From contig NZ_JAGGJV010000010.1 in assembly GCF_017873135.1 (NCBI RefSeq), forward strand, positions 124,001 through 188,000: a stretch of 64,000 nt of DNA, read 5' to 3'. Below the pieces are notes generated by a model. That model did no database searches and was not told the origin of the DNA. It saw only the letters and a program-made list of their open reading frames with translations. Below are positions 47,717 through 56,908 of this stretch, piece by piece; positions within the stretch are counted from its first letter, which is position 1, and every line of letters begins with the position of its first letter. The translations under genes were made by a program, and so were the position numbers. Source of the stretch: Rhizobium herbae (lineage in GTDB: Bacteria > Pseudomonadota > Alphaproteobacteria > Rhizobiales > Rhizobiaceae).

Positions 47717-50434
47717 ATGGAAAAACGCCTCGCCCGCTACATCTGGACCCATACCCGAGGCCAGCAACTCTGGATCCTTCTGGTCGTCGCCGTCTCGATG
47801 ATTCCCTACTTCCTGTCGTTCGACCTGCCCAAGCAGATCGTCAACGGCCCCATCCAGGGCCAGGGCTTCGACCAGCCGGGCGCCACCCAGACTTTCATGA
47901 ACATCAGTTTCGACCTGCCCTGGCTTGGCACCGTCACGCTCTTTGATGGCATCGAACTGACGCGTATGCAGACGCTGTTCGCACTCAGCATGGTTTTCCT
48001 CGTGCTGGTGATCATCAACGGGCTCTTCAAGTTCTACATCAATACCTACAAGGGCCGGCTTGGCGAACGGCTGCTGCGGCGCATCCGCTTCGAGCTTGTC
48101 GATCGTATCCTGCGTTTCCCGCCCAGCCAGTTCAAACGCATGAAGGGCGCCGAAGTCTCCAGCATGGTGAAGGACGAGGTCGAGCCCCTGGGCGGCTTCA
48201 CCGGCGATGCCTTCGTCCAGCCGGCGCTGCTCGGCGGACAGGCGCTGACGGCACTGTTCTTCATCTTCATGCAGAATGTCTGGCTCGGCCTGATCGCCGC
48301 CGTCATGGTCGGCGTCCAGGCGCTGATCATTCCGCGCATGCGCCGACGGCTGCTCGTGCTCGGCCGCGAGCGCCAGATTACCGCCCGCGAGCTTGCCGGC
48401 CGCGTCAGCGAGATCGTCGACGGCATCGGCACGATCCACGCCTACGACACCTCGAACTACGAGCGCGCTGACATCGCATCCCGCCTGGGGCGCATTTTCA
48501 AGATCCGCTACGACCTCTATCAGTGGAAATTCCTGGTCAAGTTCATCAACAATTTCCTCGCCCAGCTGACGCCCTTCCTGTTCTACTGCATCGGCGGCTA
48601 TCTGGCGCTGCAGGGCCGGCTCGACATCGGCCAGCTGATTGCCGTGATCAGCGCCTACAAGGACCTGCCCGGCCCGCTGAAGGACCTGATCGACTGGGAC
48701 CAGACCCGTCAGGACGTCCAGGTGAAATATGTCCAGGTGGTCGAACAGTTCAGCGTCGACCGGACGATCGACCCGGCTATTCAAGCCATCGCCATCAAGG
48801 ATGCCGGCTCGCTGAAGCATCCGTTGGCCGCGGTCAGCCTGTCGCTTGCCGATGACAGCGGCGCCAAGCTGCTGGAACGCGTTTCCGTGCAGATCCATCC
48901 CGGCGAGACGGTTGCCATCGTTGGCGGCGCCGCGGGCGGCGGCGACATGCTCGCGGAAGCCTTTGCGCGTCTTACCTGGCCGGAGAGCGGCAAGGTGACC
49001 GCCGGCGGCGACGATCTTCTGGAATTGCCCGAGTCCGTCACCGGACGGGCTATCTCCTATGTTTCGTCCGATGCCTACTTCTTCTATGGAAGTTTGCGCG
49101 ACAACCTGCTTTACGGCCTGAAGCATGCGCCGCTGAAGGATGCCGTATACCAGGGCAGTGGTGCCACGCATCGCAAATGGCAGATCCACGAGGCAAAGCT
49201 GGCCGGGAATCCGGACTATGATGTCAACAGCGACTGGATCGACTACGAAGCCGCCAATGCGACCGAGGCGGGCGACCTCTTCGCCCCCATTCTCTCCGTT
49301 CTCGACACCGTTCAGCTATCGAAGGATATCCTCGACCTCGCGCTTCGCAGCACTGTATCGCCGAGCGACCATGCAGGCCTTGCCGAGGGTCTCGTCGAGA
49401 TGCGCCACGCCCTTCGCGACGAGCTGGAAGAGGCGGGCCTGAGCAGCCTCGTCGTCTCCTTCGAGCCAGGCGCCTACAACACCGAGGCCACGGTCGGCGA
49501 AAACCTTTTGTTCGGCACGGCAACCGGCCCGGCCTTCATCGGCAAGGCAATCGGCAAGAATGCCTATTTCCGCTCGGTCGTCGGACGCACCGGGCTCGAC
49601 CGCATCATGTTCGACATGGGCTACAGCATCGCCGAAAACGCGGTGGAGCTGTTCGCCGACCTGCCGCCGGATCATCCATTCTTCCAGCAGCTCACCTTCA
49701 TGACGGCGGACGACATTCCGGAATACCAACTGCTGCTGCAGAAACTGAAAGGCAAGAGCTTCGATGGCGCCTCTGAAGATGACCGCGGGGCAATCATTCG
49801 CCTGAGCTTCCGCTACATCGAGCCGCGGCATCGCTTCGGTCTTCTGACCGACGAATTGATGGCGAAGATCGTCGATGTCCGCCGCCAGTTCCATGACGGA
49901 ATGCCGGACAATATGCGCGGCGATATCGAACGTTACGACCCGGAACACTATCTGGCCTCGGCAAGCCTGATGGACAATATTCTGTTCGGCCGCATCAGCC
50001 ACAAGCATTCCGACGGCTCGAAACGCATCCGCTCGATCGTCAGCTCGCTGTTGAACTCCCTCGGGTTGTTGGAGCGCGTGATCGATATCGGCCTGGACTT
50101 CAATCTCGGCGCCGGCGGCAAGCGCCTGACCGCCGTGCAGCGGCAGAAACTCAATCTGGCGCGCGCGCTGGTCCGCCGGTCGGACTATTATATCTTCAAC
50201 CGGCCGCTTCCCGGCCTCGACCACCGCCTTCAGGACGAAATCGTCCGCGATGTCCTGAAACTCGTACGCCGGGACGGGAGGGATCCGGCGGTCATCTGGG
50301 TGCTGTCGAATACCGCGCTGTCGAGCCTGTTCGACCGTGTTCTGGTGTTTGACAGAGGCATGCTGGTGGAGGACGGCACGCATGCGACGCTTGTTGAGAA
50401 TAACGGTATCTTTAAGGAACTTGTGTCATCATAA
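47717..50434 (+). CDS. ABC-exporter-like protein with degenerate ATPase domain and large insertion
   Basis: A 905-residue protein (from the ATG at 47717; a TTG at 47705 overlapping the previous stop would add four). Residues 1-335 form an exporter-type membrane domain (ILLVVAVSMIPYFLSF; VFLVLVIINGLFKFYI; ALTALFFIFMQNVWLG). The ATPase domain is recognisable but broken: the Walker A region reads VAIVGGAAGGGDM (399-411) without lysine; the Q-loop Gln is Ser451; the signature is LTAVQ (804-808); Walker B reads YYIFNRPLPGLD with Asn828 and Arg829 for Asp and Glu; the H-loop His is Asn865. About 300 extra residues separate Q-loop and signature, and the NLLYG motif occurs three times (460-467, 593-600, 751-758). 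The frame is intact with good codon use, so it is not a simple pseudogene. It probably scaffolds or gates rather than hydrolyses ATP. Confidence 0.8.
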   Translation: MEKRLARYIWTHTRGQQLWILLVVAVSMIPYFLSFDLPKQIVNGPIQGQGFDQPGATQTFMNISFDLPWLGTVTLFDGIELTRMQTLFALSMVFLVLVIINGLFKFYINTYKGRLGERLLRRIRFELVDRILRFPPSQFKRMKGAEVSSMVKDEVEPLGGFTGDAFVQPALLGGQALTALFFIFMQNVWLGLIAAVMVGVQALIIPRMRRRLLVLGRERQITARELAGRVSEIVDGIGTIHAYDTSNYERADIASRLGRIFKIRYDLYQWKFLVKFINNFLAQLTPFLFYCIGGYLALQGRLDIGQLIAVISAYKDLPGPLKDLIDWDQTRQDVQVKYVQVVEQFSVDRTIDPAIQAIAIKDAGSLKHPLAAVSLSLADDSGAKLLERVSVQIHPGETVAIVGGAAGGGDMLAEAFARLTWPESGKVTAGGDDLLELPESVTGRAISYVSSDAYFFYGSLRDNLLYGLKHAPLKDAVYQGSGATHRKWQIHEAKLAGNPDYDVNSDWIDYEAANATEAGDLFAPILSVLDTVQLSKDILDLALRSTVSPSDHAGLAEGLVEMRHALRDELEEAGLSSLVVSFEPGAYNTEATVGENLLFGTATGPAFIGKAIGKNAYFRSVVGRTGLDRIMFDMGYSIAENAVELFADLPPDHPFFQQLTFMTADDIPEYQLLLQKLKGKSFDGASEDDRGAIIRLSFRYIEPRHRFGLLTDELMAKIVDVRRQFHDGMPDNMRGDIERYDPEHYLASASLMDNILFGRISHKHSDGSKRIRSIVSSLLNSLGLLERVIDIGLDFNLGAGGKRLTAVQRQKLNLARALVRRSDYYIFNRPLPGLDHRLQDEIVRDVLKLVRRDGRDPAVIWVLSNTALSSLFDRVLVFDRGMLVEDGTHATLVENNGIFKELVSS

Positions 50435-50544
50435 TGTCAAAGGCGAAGTCCATGCGTGCGACGGGACGCAGGCATGGATATCCTTCCAAATGGAAGCGTT
50501 GGTGACCATCACCGGCGCGTGATCCGGAAGGAAGAAAATGGGGA

Positions 50545-51033
50545 ATGGGCACGGAAATGCTTCTGAAGGATGAAGTTCAAATGCTGCGGCGCGTGCCGCT
50601 GTTTTCGAATGTCGAACCGGGAAAGCTGAAGCTTCTCGCCTTCACATCCGACCGTGTCAGCTATGATGCCGGCGAGGCCATTTTCCATCAGGGCGACACC
50701 GGCGACGCGGCCTATGTCGTGCTGGCCGGCAAGGCTGATATTCTCGTGGATTCCTCCACCGGGCCGATCAAGATCGCCGAAGTCGAGACAAATTCAATCG
50801 TCGGCGAGATTGCCATCCTTTGTGATGTCTCGCGAACCGCCACAGTGCAGACGACAACCGCGGTGGAAGCCCTGCGCATCCGCAAGGATCACTTCCTCAA
50901 GCTTTTGACCGATTTCCCCGAGATCACCATCGAGATCATGCGCGTTTTGGCCGACCGCCTGAGCCACACGACGAGCGAACTGTCCGAGGCCCGCAGCCGC
51001 GCGGCACGCAAGGCGCCGGAACAACCCGCCTGA
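50545..51033 (+). CDS. Stand-alone cyclic-nucleotide-binding domain protein
   Basis: A 162-residue protein consisting of one CRP-type cNMP-binding domain. The beta-roll begins VPLFSNVEPGKLKLLAFTSD near residue 16; the phosphate-binding cassette IVGEIAILCDVSRTATVQ near 92 has the conserved glutamate, and the arginine that binds the cyclic phosphate. A helix of about 45 residues with ADRLSHTTSELSEARSRAAR follows. There is no DNA-binding domain, so it likely works by protein contact. It lies 110 bp downstream of the degenerate ABC protein on the same strand, a likely partner. A GGAAGGAAG ribosome site precedes the start. Confidence 0.88.
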   Translation: MGTEMLLKDEVQMLRRVPLFSNVEPGKLKLLAFTSDRVSYDAGEAIFHQGDTGDAAYVVLAGKADILVDSSTGPIKIAEVETNSIVGEIAILCDVSRTATVQTTTAVEALRIRKDHFLKLLTDFPEITIEIMRVLADRLSHTTSELSEARSRAARKAPEQPA

Positions 51034-51040
51034 TCTCGCA

Positions 51041-52828
51041 TTACTGCTGCGCGGTCTTTTTCTCGCCCTGCCGCAGATCAATCCGGCTGATCGCTCCGGT
51101 CATCCGGTCGATACTGAAATTGCCTGACGGCAGACCGGACGCGTATTTCCAGAACATCCGGAAGATGAGCGCAAACCGAGCCTGCGTCGCGTTCGTATCG
51201 CTCCAGTTGCCATCCGCGAAAAGCTGCCCCACTGCCCGGTACGACGCCATCCGCTCCCTCGTGATCCAGTCGAACGCCAGTTCGCTTCCCATCCGCAACC
51301 GATACCAGTCGGCCAGGAACTCCATCGCCGTAACCGAGAGCTGCGCAGCCCCTGCTCCCGCAGCCGCCAGCCGCTGCTGAAGCTCCGCGTCCGTGCGGGC
51401 AGCCGCAAGCGTGGCAATGGCATCCACAGCGGCGACCGGTTCGTCGATCAGCGCCAGCGCGGCCAGATCATCAAGGTCGAGGGTGCGGATCATCGCCGTG
51501 ATGTCCTTCGGCCATTCGCGCTTCAGGTAGCGCCGTCCGACCAGATGGGCGAGATGTTCGAACAGGAAACCGCCGTAGTCATCGACATCCAGCAGGCTGC
51601 CTGCTTCCAGCCGCGACGGCACGATCTCCTTGTCATAGGCCAGCCTCAAATCTGCATCGAGCGGCATGGCATTGATCCCGACTGTCTCGATGTCGATGCG
51701 TTGCTCGCCGACCGTGACCACCTTGTAGGCCCCGGGAAAGGCAACCAGAGACGGCATCGCCACGTTGATCAGGAACCGATCGCCGTTGTCGTGGCGCGCG
51801 GTGTCATTGACATGCAGATGCCCGCTGAAATGAATGTCGATGCCCGCCGCAATCAGCGCTTCGGCAACGGCCCTCGTGGGGATACGTTCCGACATGCCCG
51901 TCCGGCCCAGGAGCGCCACCTCGTCATCGACCGTCGCGTCGAGCGGATCGAGAACGGGATAATGCGAAAACGCGAGCAGGCATTTGCCTTCATGGCGCGC
52001 ACGCCCGGCAATATCCTTCATCCAGTCGAGAACGAAGCGCTTGTGCGTCAGCATGGCGTTCCAGCCGGCGCTGGTGCTATCGGCAAGGTCGCCGGCCTCG
52101 CCCGGGGACACGCCATCGACGGGTACAAAAACATTGGCATCGATCATCAGCAGCCAGACGCCGGGAAAGGGTTCGACCAGATAGGATGCGTCCATCAACG
52201 AGCGTGTGGTTTTGCCATCGGGTGACTGTACCTGATAGAACCGCGCTGCCGGATTCCCGTCCGTGCCGAACGGTGTTTCCCAATGAAGGTCGCCCGGCCG
52301 CGGAAAGAAGCCGAAATCTGCCATGGCATCGAGCCCATCCGGATATCCCCGGCAATACATCCGATCACTGGCGATGACCGAATGCGCGCCACGATCGCGC
52401 ATATGCGGGTCGCTGCTGAGAATGCTGTAGCTGCCGTCCTCGTTCATGAACCGCTTGGCGCGATGCCGGCCGGCAGCGCCGAAAATGTCGTGATTGCCGA
52501 CGGTGGCGTAGAAGCGCATGCCGAACCGCGCCGCATAATCATCGAGCACCCGTTTCACGCCCTTGACGGTTTCCACCTGCCCGTCGTCGGAATAGTCTCC
52601 GAGCAGCACGACATGGCGGATGCCACTGGCGGCGATTTCGTCGAGCGCATGATGGAACGCGAAATAGCTTTCGTTGAAGACGCGCGTCGAGCGGGCCGTA
52701 TCGGCAAGCAGCCTGAATGTCAGCCGGCGATCGCCCTGCACGATGCCCGGAAAGCCATAGTCGGCGTATAGATCGTGAAAATGCGCATCGGCGATGACGG
52801 CAATGCGCGGATGCTTTGAGGATGGCAT
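51041..52828 (-). CDS. Calcineurin-like metallophosphoesterase with long C-terminal region
   Basis: A 595-residue protein. The metal-binding motifs are complete: VIADAHFHD near residue 14, LLGDYSDDGQ near 75, ATVGNHDIFG near 107, LLAFSHYPVLDP near 300 and HFSGHLHVND near 345. The last 200 residues (from about 400) have no recognisable domain. I start at the ATG at 52828, directly before the conserved fold; an in-frame ATG at 52945 would add 39 residues of low-quality sequence. No signal peptide, so cytoplasmic. It could hydrolyse cyclic nucleotides, other phosphodiesters or phosphomonoesters. The cyclase and cNMP-binding neighbours favour the first (inference). The 229-bp gap to the next gene shows no feature. 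Confidence 0.85.
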   Translation of the reverse strand: MPSSKHPRIAVIADAHFHDLYADYGFPGIVQGDRRLTFRLLADTARSTRVFNESYFAFHHALDEIAASGIRHVVLLGDYSDDGQVETVKGVKRVLDDYAARFGMRFYATVGNHDIFGAAGRHRAKRFMNEDGSYSILSSDPHMRDRGAHSVIASDRMYCRGYPDGLDAMADFGFFPRPGDLHWETPFGTDGNPAARFYQVQSPDGKTTRSLMDASYLVEPFPGVWLLMIDANVFVPVDGVSPGEAGDLADSTSAGWNAMLTHKRFVLDWMKDIAGRARHEGKCLLAFSHYPVLDPLDATVDDEVALLGRTGMSERIPTRAVAEALIAAGIDIHFSGHLHVNDTARHDNGDRFLINVAMPSLVAFPGAYKVVTVGEQRIDIETVGINAMPLDADLRLAYDKEIVPSRLEAGSLLDVDDYGGFLFEHLAHLVGRRYLKREWPKDITAMIRTLDLDDLAALALIDEPVAAVDAIATLAAARTDAELQQRLAAAGAGAAQLSVTAMEFLADWYRLRMGSELAFDWITRERMASYRAVGQLFADGNWSDTNATQARFALIFRMFWKYASGLPSGNFSIDRMTGAISRIDLRQGEKKTAQQ

Positions 52829-53057
52829 TCTTTGGTTGTTTTCCGTCTGCGCGTTCAAACCGGATTTGTTTCCTTTCGTCTCTGGCACATATGGAAAGAA
52901 AAAGCGAATTCGAGTCTCGCTTAACCCATGCAGTTTGGCTAACATGACGGCAATGAGGCTTGGTTAATCAAGCCCACCTTAAAAGACGACCTTAAGAATT
53001 AAGTGGGACAGTTGCAGAAGGACAGCCGATAGAGTTGGCCGTGACTGAGGCGAGAGA

Positions 53058-53888
53058 GTGAACGAAAACGTGTTTCGGGTGCGGTTATGGGGAGTGCGCG
53101 GCAGCCTCCCGGTCTCGGGGGCCGAATTCCAGAACTATGGCGGCAACACCATCTGCATCGAGATGCAATGCGGACCCCATAGGCTATTGTTCGATGCCGG
53201 CTCCGGATTGATGCCGGCGGGCCAGGCGCTCAAGTCCGAGGGCGTTTCCGATTTCAACCTGTTCTTCACCCACTGCCATTACGACCACATCGTCGGCCTT
53301 CCCTACCTGCCGGCGCTGTTCGATCCGCATGCCTCGGTAACTCTATGGTCCGGACATTTGGCCGGCCGCATGTCCACGCGCCAGATGATCGGCGAGTTCA
53401 TGCGCCCGCCGTGGTTCCCCGTCGAGCCCGATATCTGCCGCGCTTCAATCAACTGCCGGGATTTTCGTTCCGGCGACGTGCTGTTTCCCTATCCCGATGT
53501 GGCGATCAGGACGGGCAGCCTCAACCATCCGGGCGGCGCGATCGGCTACCGCGTGGAATGGGGTGGCCGCGCCGTGGCGCTGGTGACGGATACTGAACAC
53601 AAGCCGGGCACGCTCGATCCGGCGGTACTCGACCTGATCGATGGCGCCGACCTCTTTCTCTATGATTGCATGTATACCGACGACGAGATGCATCGCCATG
53701 TCGGCTACGGCCATTCCTCCTGGCAGCAGGCCATCCGGCTTGCCAAAACGGCGAAAGCCAAGCAGGTGGCGTTCATCCATCATTCGCCGTTGCGCACCGA
53801 CAGCGAACTCGACGCCATTCAGCGGCTCGCCGAGCAGGAATTCGGCGGCGCCTTCATGGCCCGTGACGGCCAGGTGATCGACCTCTGA
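53058..53888 (+). CDS. Metallo-beta-lactamase-fold hydrolase (GTG start)
   Basis: A 276-residue protein. VRLWGVRGSLPVSGAEFQNY opens the fold, NTICIEMQCGPHRLLFDAGS precedes the metal site, and FFTHCHYDHIVGLP near residue 72 is the HxHxDH motif. A further histidine lies in GSLNHPGGAIGY near 155, and bridging aspartates in ALVTDTEHKPG and LFLYDCMYTDDE. This subgroup resembles RNase Z/phosphodiesterase-type hydrolases. It is cytoplasmic. The GTG at 53058 has GAGG upstream. Nearby cyclases make a cyclic-nucleotide phosphodiesterase plausible, but many substrates fit this fold. Confidence 0.85.
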   Translation: MNENVFRVRLWGVRGSLPVSGAEFQNYGGNTICIEMQCGPHRLLFDAGSGLMPAGQALKSEGVSDFNLFFTHCHYDHIVGLPYLPALFDPHASVTLWSGHLAGRMSTRQMIGEFMRPPWFPVEPDICRASINCRDFRSGDVLFPYPDVAIRTGSLNHPGGAIGYRVEWGGRAVALVTDTEHKPGTLDPAVLDLIDGADLFLYDCMYTDDEMHRHVGYGHSSWQQAIRLAKTAKAKQVAFIHHSPLRTDSELDAIQRLAEQEFGGAFMARDGQVIDL

Positions 53889-53901
53889 AAGCCGACCCTC
53901 C

Positions 53902-54666
53902 TCAGCCTTGATGGACCGGAGCTTTTTGCCCCCGCAGAATATCGGGGACCGGTGTCCAGAGGCATGCGGGATGGCGCGAGGTGACTGCGAACAGAGCGCT
54001 CATAAAATTCCAGACGGCGTCATCATGGACCAGATGGTGGGTCAGAAGCCCCATTGTCCCGCCATTGTCGAACATATGCCGCAAGCGTGCCACGATCTCG
54101 ACCACCAATGCCTGTGGATCACGCCCGCCCCGCGTGCCGTGCCAATCCATGACATCCACATGGCTATTGATCAGGGGCAGGTCCGCCGGTTTTTCCGGGC
54201 CGTAGACCGACAGCGCCTCATAGCCGAGCCCGGCCAGATGCGGCACAAGCGCCGCATCGATGCGGTTCCACGGCGGCACGAGCATGGGGACGAACCGCCC
54301 GCTGTGCAGTCCGGCCAGACGATCAAAACCCTGCTTCAGTTCGCCAAGCACGGCGGCAGCCGGCCGGTGCCGGCCAAGCTCCTGCTTCTTCTCTTCAGCA
54401 CCCGCGTAGTTTTTATGCGACCAGCCGTGGACCGCGACAGTGCATAACGGCTCCCGCTCCAGCCTCGCTGCAAGCGCTTCGCCCGTATGGGCCGGAATGA
54501 TCGCCAACGTCAGCGGCACCGAAAATATGCCTGATATCTCCAAGAGCCGGTCGAGCGGCGCAGTCGGCTCGACGGCATCATCGTCCCGCAGCCAGAAGCG
54601 CGCTACCTTGCCCGTCTGCTGCCAGCGGCCCAGTTCCTCGACAATAGTCTTCTCGAAATCGTTCAT
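53902..54666 (-). CDS. Polysaccharide-deacetylase (NodB-like) family protein
   Basis: A 254-residue protein with the deacetylase fold: FWLRDDDAVEPTAPLDRLLE near residue 23 with the metal and catalytic aspartates, LALIIPAH-type strand (TLAIIPAHTGEALAARLERE), VAVHGWSHKNYAG near 78 with the two metal histidines, and VPPWNRIDAALVPHLAGLGY near 132. No signal peptide is evident, so it acts on a cytoplasmic sugar or lipid-linked precursor, or is a variant with another role. It starts one base after the stop of the GT4 gene and forms a pair with it. N-deacetylation of a glycan intermediate is the likely reaction. Confidence 0.85.
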   Translation of the reverse strand: MNDFEKTIVEELGRWQQTGKVARFWLRDDDAVEPTAPLDRLLEISGIFSVPLTLAIIPAHTGEALAARLEREPLCTVAVHGWSHKNYAGAEEKKQELGRHRPAAAVLGELKQGFDRLAGLHSGRFVPMLVPPWNRIDAALVPHLAGLGYEALSVYGPEKPADLPLINSHVDVMDWHGTRGGRDPQALVVEIVARLRHMFDNGGTMGLLTHHLVHDDAVWNFMSALFAVTSRHPACLWTPVPDILRGQKAPVHQG

Positions 54667-54667
54667 G

Positions 54668-55762
54668 TTATCGTGCCTGTTTCAGGTGTTCATCGAGGAT
54701 GATGCCCAGCCGCTCCGCCGCCCGGTCGAGCGAGCGTTCCTCGCTAGCAAATGGTCTTGCCGCGCGGGCCAGCGCCGTTCGCTCCTCATGCCGCGTCAAC
54801 AGCCGCTCGATCGCCTGCGCATAGGCATCGATATCGCCGGGCGGCGTCAGCAGGCCCGTTCGCCCATGCGCCACCACTTCCGGCACGCCGGCGATCTCCT
54901 GCGCGACGACAGGCAAACCCGCCGCCTGCGCCTCGAGATAGGCAAGCCCATAGGCCTCGCCACAGCCGGGCCAGACATAGAGTGCCGAACGCGACAGAAG
55001 ACCGGCGATGTCATCAGCGGGTTTTTCGCCGTGCCAGATGATCCGGCCCTCGTCGAAGCCGGCAAACAGCGCCCTCACCTCCGCTGCACGCGGCCCATCT
55101 CCGACGACGGACAGTTGCCAGGGCAGATGCATCAGCCGCGACAGAGCCTCGGCCAGCATGACGTAGCTCTGCATCTTATCGCCGGAGCGCATCATCGCCA
55201 CGGTGATCAATCGCCCGGGCTCCGGCATGGGCTGCCTCGCAAGCATGAGGGCCGGGTCGATGAAGGGCGCAAGCAAGGCCAGACGCGCATCGGGCGCCGC
55301 GGCGGCAAGCCCGTCAAGATCGCGCCGTGTCAGGCAGATATTCACCGAAGCCTGCTTCACCGTTTCCAGCACCTGTTGCTGCGTCCCGGCCCACAGCCCG
55401 GTGTTGCGCCGGGCTGAATAGGATGCTTCCGCCGTCACGTAGCCTATTGCGAATTCCCGGGCGAGCGCCGGCCCGATGAGATCAGGCGCCTTGTAATAGG
55501 GATGGTAGCAGAACCAGGCATCGGGATTGCCTGTCTCTCGCCAGAGCGCCGAAAGCCGCTCCCTTTCCCCTTCCGCGGCAGTCGACAGAGCCTCGACGGC
55601 GGCGGCCGAAGCATCGGGCAGGAAAGCCCGCAACTCCGAAGCAATCTCCACCTGATGCCCCGCCCGCGCCAACGCCGCCATCAACAGACGCGCCATCAGC
55701 CGGTCCCCGGAGGGAACGGGATGGTTGGGGGATTTCAGCGGGCAATAAAAAGCGATCTTCAT
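54668..55762 (-). CDS. Glycosyltransferase family 4
   Basis: A 364-residue GT-B glycosyltransferase. The N-terminus KIAFYCPLKSPNHPVPSGDR carries the acceptor-side loop, WQLSVVGDGPRAAEVRALF near 205 is the linker region and GEAYGLAYLEAQAAGLPVV near 268 has the E-x7-E donor motif. It is transcribed with the deacetylase gene (1 bp apart), which suggests that one adds a sugar and the other deacetylates it. The pair lies 69 bp downstream of the sugar-importer operon on the same strand and may get some read-through, but belongs functionally to the glycan region. Confidence 0.9.
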   Translation of the reverse strand: MKIAFYCPLKSPNHPVPSGDRLMARLLMAALARAGHQVEIASELRAFLPDASAAAVEALSTAAEGERERLSALWRETGNPDAWFCYHPYYKAPDLIGPALAREFAIGYVTAEASYSARRNTGLWAGTQQQVLETVKQASVNICLTRRDLDGLAAAAPDARLALLAPFIDPALMLARQPMPEPGRLITVAMMRSGDKMQSYVMLAEALSRLMHLPWQLSVVGDGPRAAEVRALFAGFDEGRIIWHGEKPADDIAGLLSRSALYVWPGCGEAYGLAYLEAQAAGLPVVAQEIAGVPEVVAHGRTGLLTPPGDIDAYAQAIERLLTRHEERTALARAARPFASEERSLDRAAERLGIILDEHLKQAR

Positions 55763-55831
55763 GAAGATGCGGTTCTAGAACATCGAACCGGCGATGGAAA
55801 CGGCTGGAAGATGCGATTTGTCGAAAGACCG

Positions 55832-56908
55832 TCAACCCAGCGCCAGTTCCGTTTCCGCGTCGAAGAGATGCAGAGCATCCTCGTCGAAGGTAAACGCCTG
55901 CTTCATGCCCACCGTCAGCTTCGTGCGCGGCGGCAGGCAGGCGGTCACCCGCTGTCCGCTCACCCTGCCCGTCACCACCAGTTCCGGGCCTGTCAGTTCG
56001 ACAACCTCGATCTCGACGTCAAGCACGCGATGGTCGGCCGTCTCCCCCACCAGCCGAAGCGCTTCGGGACGAACGCCGAGCTTGACCCGGCGTCCGGCAG
56101 CAACCACATTTTTCAGCCGAACCGGCAAGGCGATGACCGCGCCTCCATCCAACTGCACGCCCTCGCCTGTGACCACGCCATCGAGCACGTTCATCGGCGG
56201 CGAGCCGACGAAACCGGCGACATAGAGCGTGGCCGGATGGTCATAGACCTCCTCCGGCGTGCCGAGCTGCTCGATCCGGCCGTTGCGCATCACGGCGATC
56301 CGCGTCGCCAGCGTCATCGCCTCGATCTGGTCATGGGTGACGTAGACGATCGTCGTGCCGAGCATCTGGTGCAGCCGTTTCAGCTCGGTGCGTGTTTCCA
56401 TGCGCAGCTTGGCGTCGAGATTGGAGAGCGGTTCGTCGAACAGGAAGACCTGGGGCTTGCGCACCAGCGCCCGGCCGATCGCGACGCGCTGGCGCTGGCC
56501 GCCGGAAAGCTGGCCGGGCTTGCGATCCAGCAGATTCTCGATCTGCAGCAGCTTGGCCGTTTCCTGCACCGCCCTTTCCCGTTCAGCCGCTGGAACCTTG
56601 CGCATTTCGAGACCAAAGCCGATGTTTCGATGGACCGAGAGGTTCGGATAGAGCGCATAGGACTGGAACACCATGGCAATGTCGCGGTCCTTCGGATGCA
56701 CACCGAGGATCGAGCGCCCACCGATCCGGATATCGCCGCCCGATGCCTCGGCAAGTCCGGCAATGATATTGAGCAAGGTCGACTTGCCGCAACCCGATGA
56801 TCCGAGAAGCACCAGGAATTCGCCGCTTTCCAGCGAGATATCGATGCCCTTCAACGTTTCGACAGCGCCATAGGTCTTGCGGATATTCTGGATCTCGAGC
56901 GCGCTCAT
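55832..56908 (-). CDS. Sugar ABC transporter ATPase, MalK/UgpC family
   Basis: A 358-residue ATPase with all motifs canonical: LLGSSGCGKSTLLNI near residue 34, LSGGQRQRVAIGRAL near 133, VFLFDEPLSNLDAK near 153, YVTHDQIEAMTLA near 186, and the regulatory domain with LGVRPEALRLVG near 285. The ATG at 56908 overlaps the kinase stop (ATGA); the open frame continues upstream only through the kinase gene. It is the last gene of the operon binding protein - permease - permease - SIS protein - PfkB kinase - ATPase, an order in which the catabolic genes are inserted between transport genes. Confidence 0.94.
   Translation of the reverse strand: MSALEIQNIRKTYGAVETLKGIDISLESGEFLVLLGSSGCGKSTLLNIIAGLAEASGGDIRIGGRSILGVHPKDRDIAMVFQSYALYPNLSVHRNIGFGLEMRKVPAAERERAVQETAKLLQIENLLDRKPGQLSGGQRQRVAIGRALVRKPQVFLFDEPLSNLDAKLRMETRTELKRLHQMLGTTIVYVTHDQIEAMTLATRIAVMRNGRIEQLGTPEEVYDHPATLYVAGFVGSPPMNVLDGVVTGEGVQLDGGAVIALPVRLKNVVAAGRRVKLGVRPEALRLVGETADHRVLDVEIEVVELTGPELVVTGRVSGQRVTACLPPRTKLTVGMKQAFTFDEDALHLFDAETELALG

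Noticed and set aside
47717-50434. Idea that the ABC-exporter-like gene is a pseudogene
   Set aside because: The frame is intact over 905 codons with normal composition, and the lost residues are replaced without any stop or frameshift, which fits a repurposed protein better.
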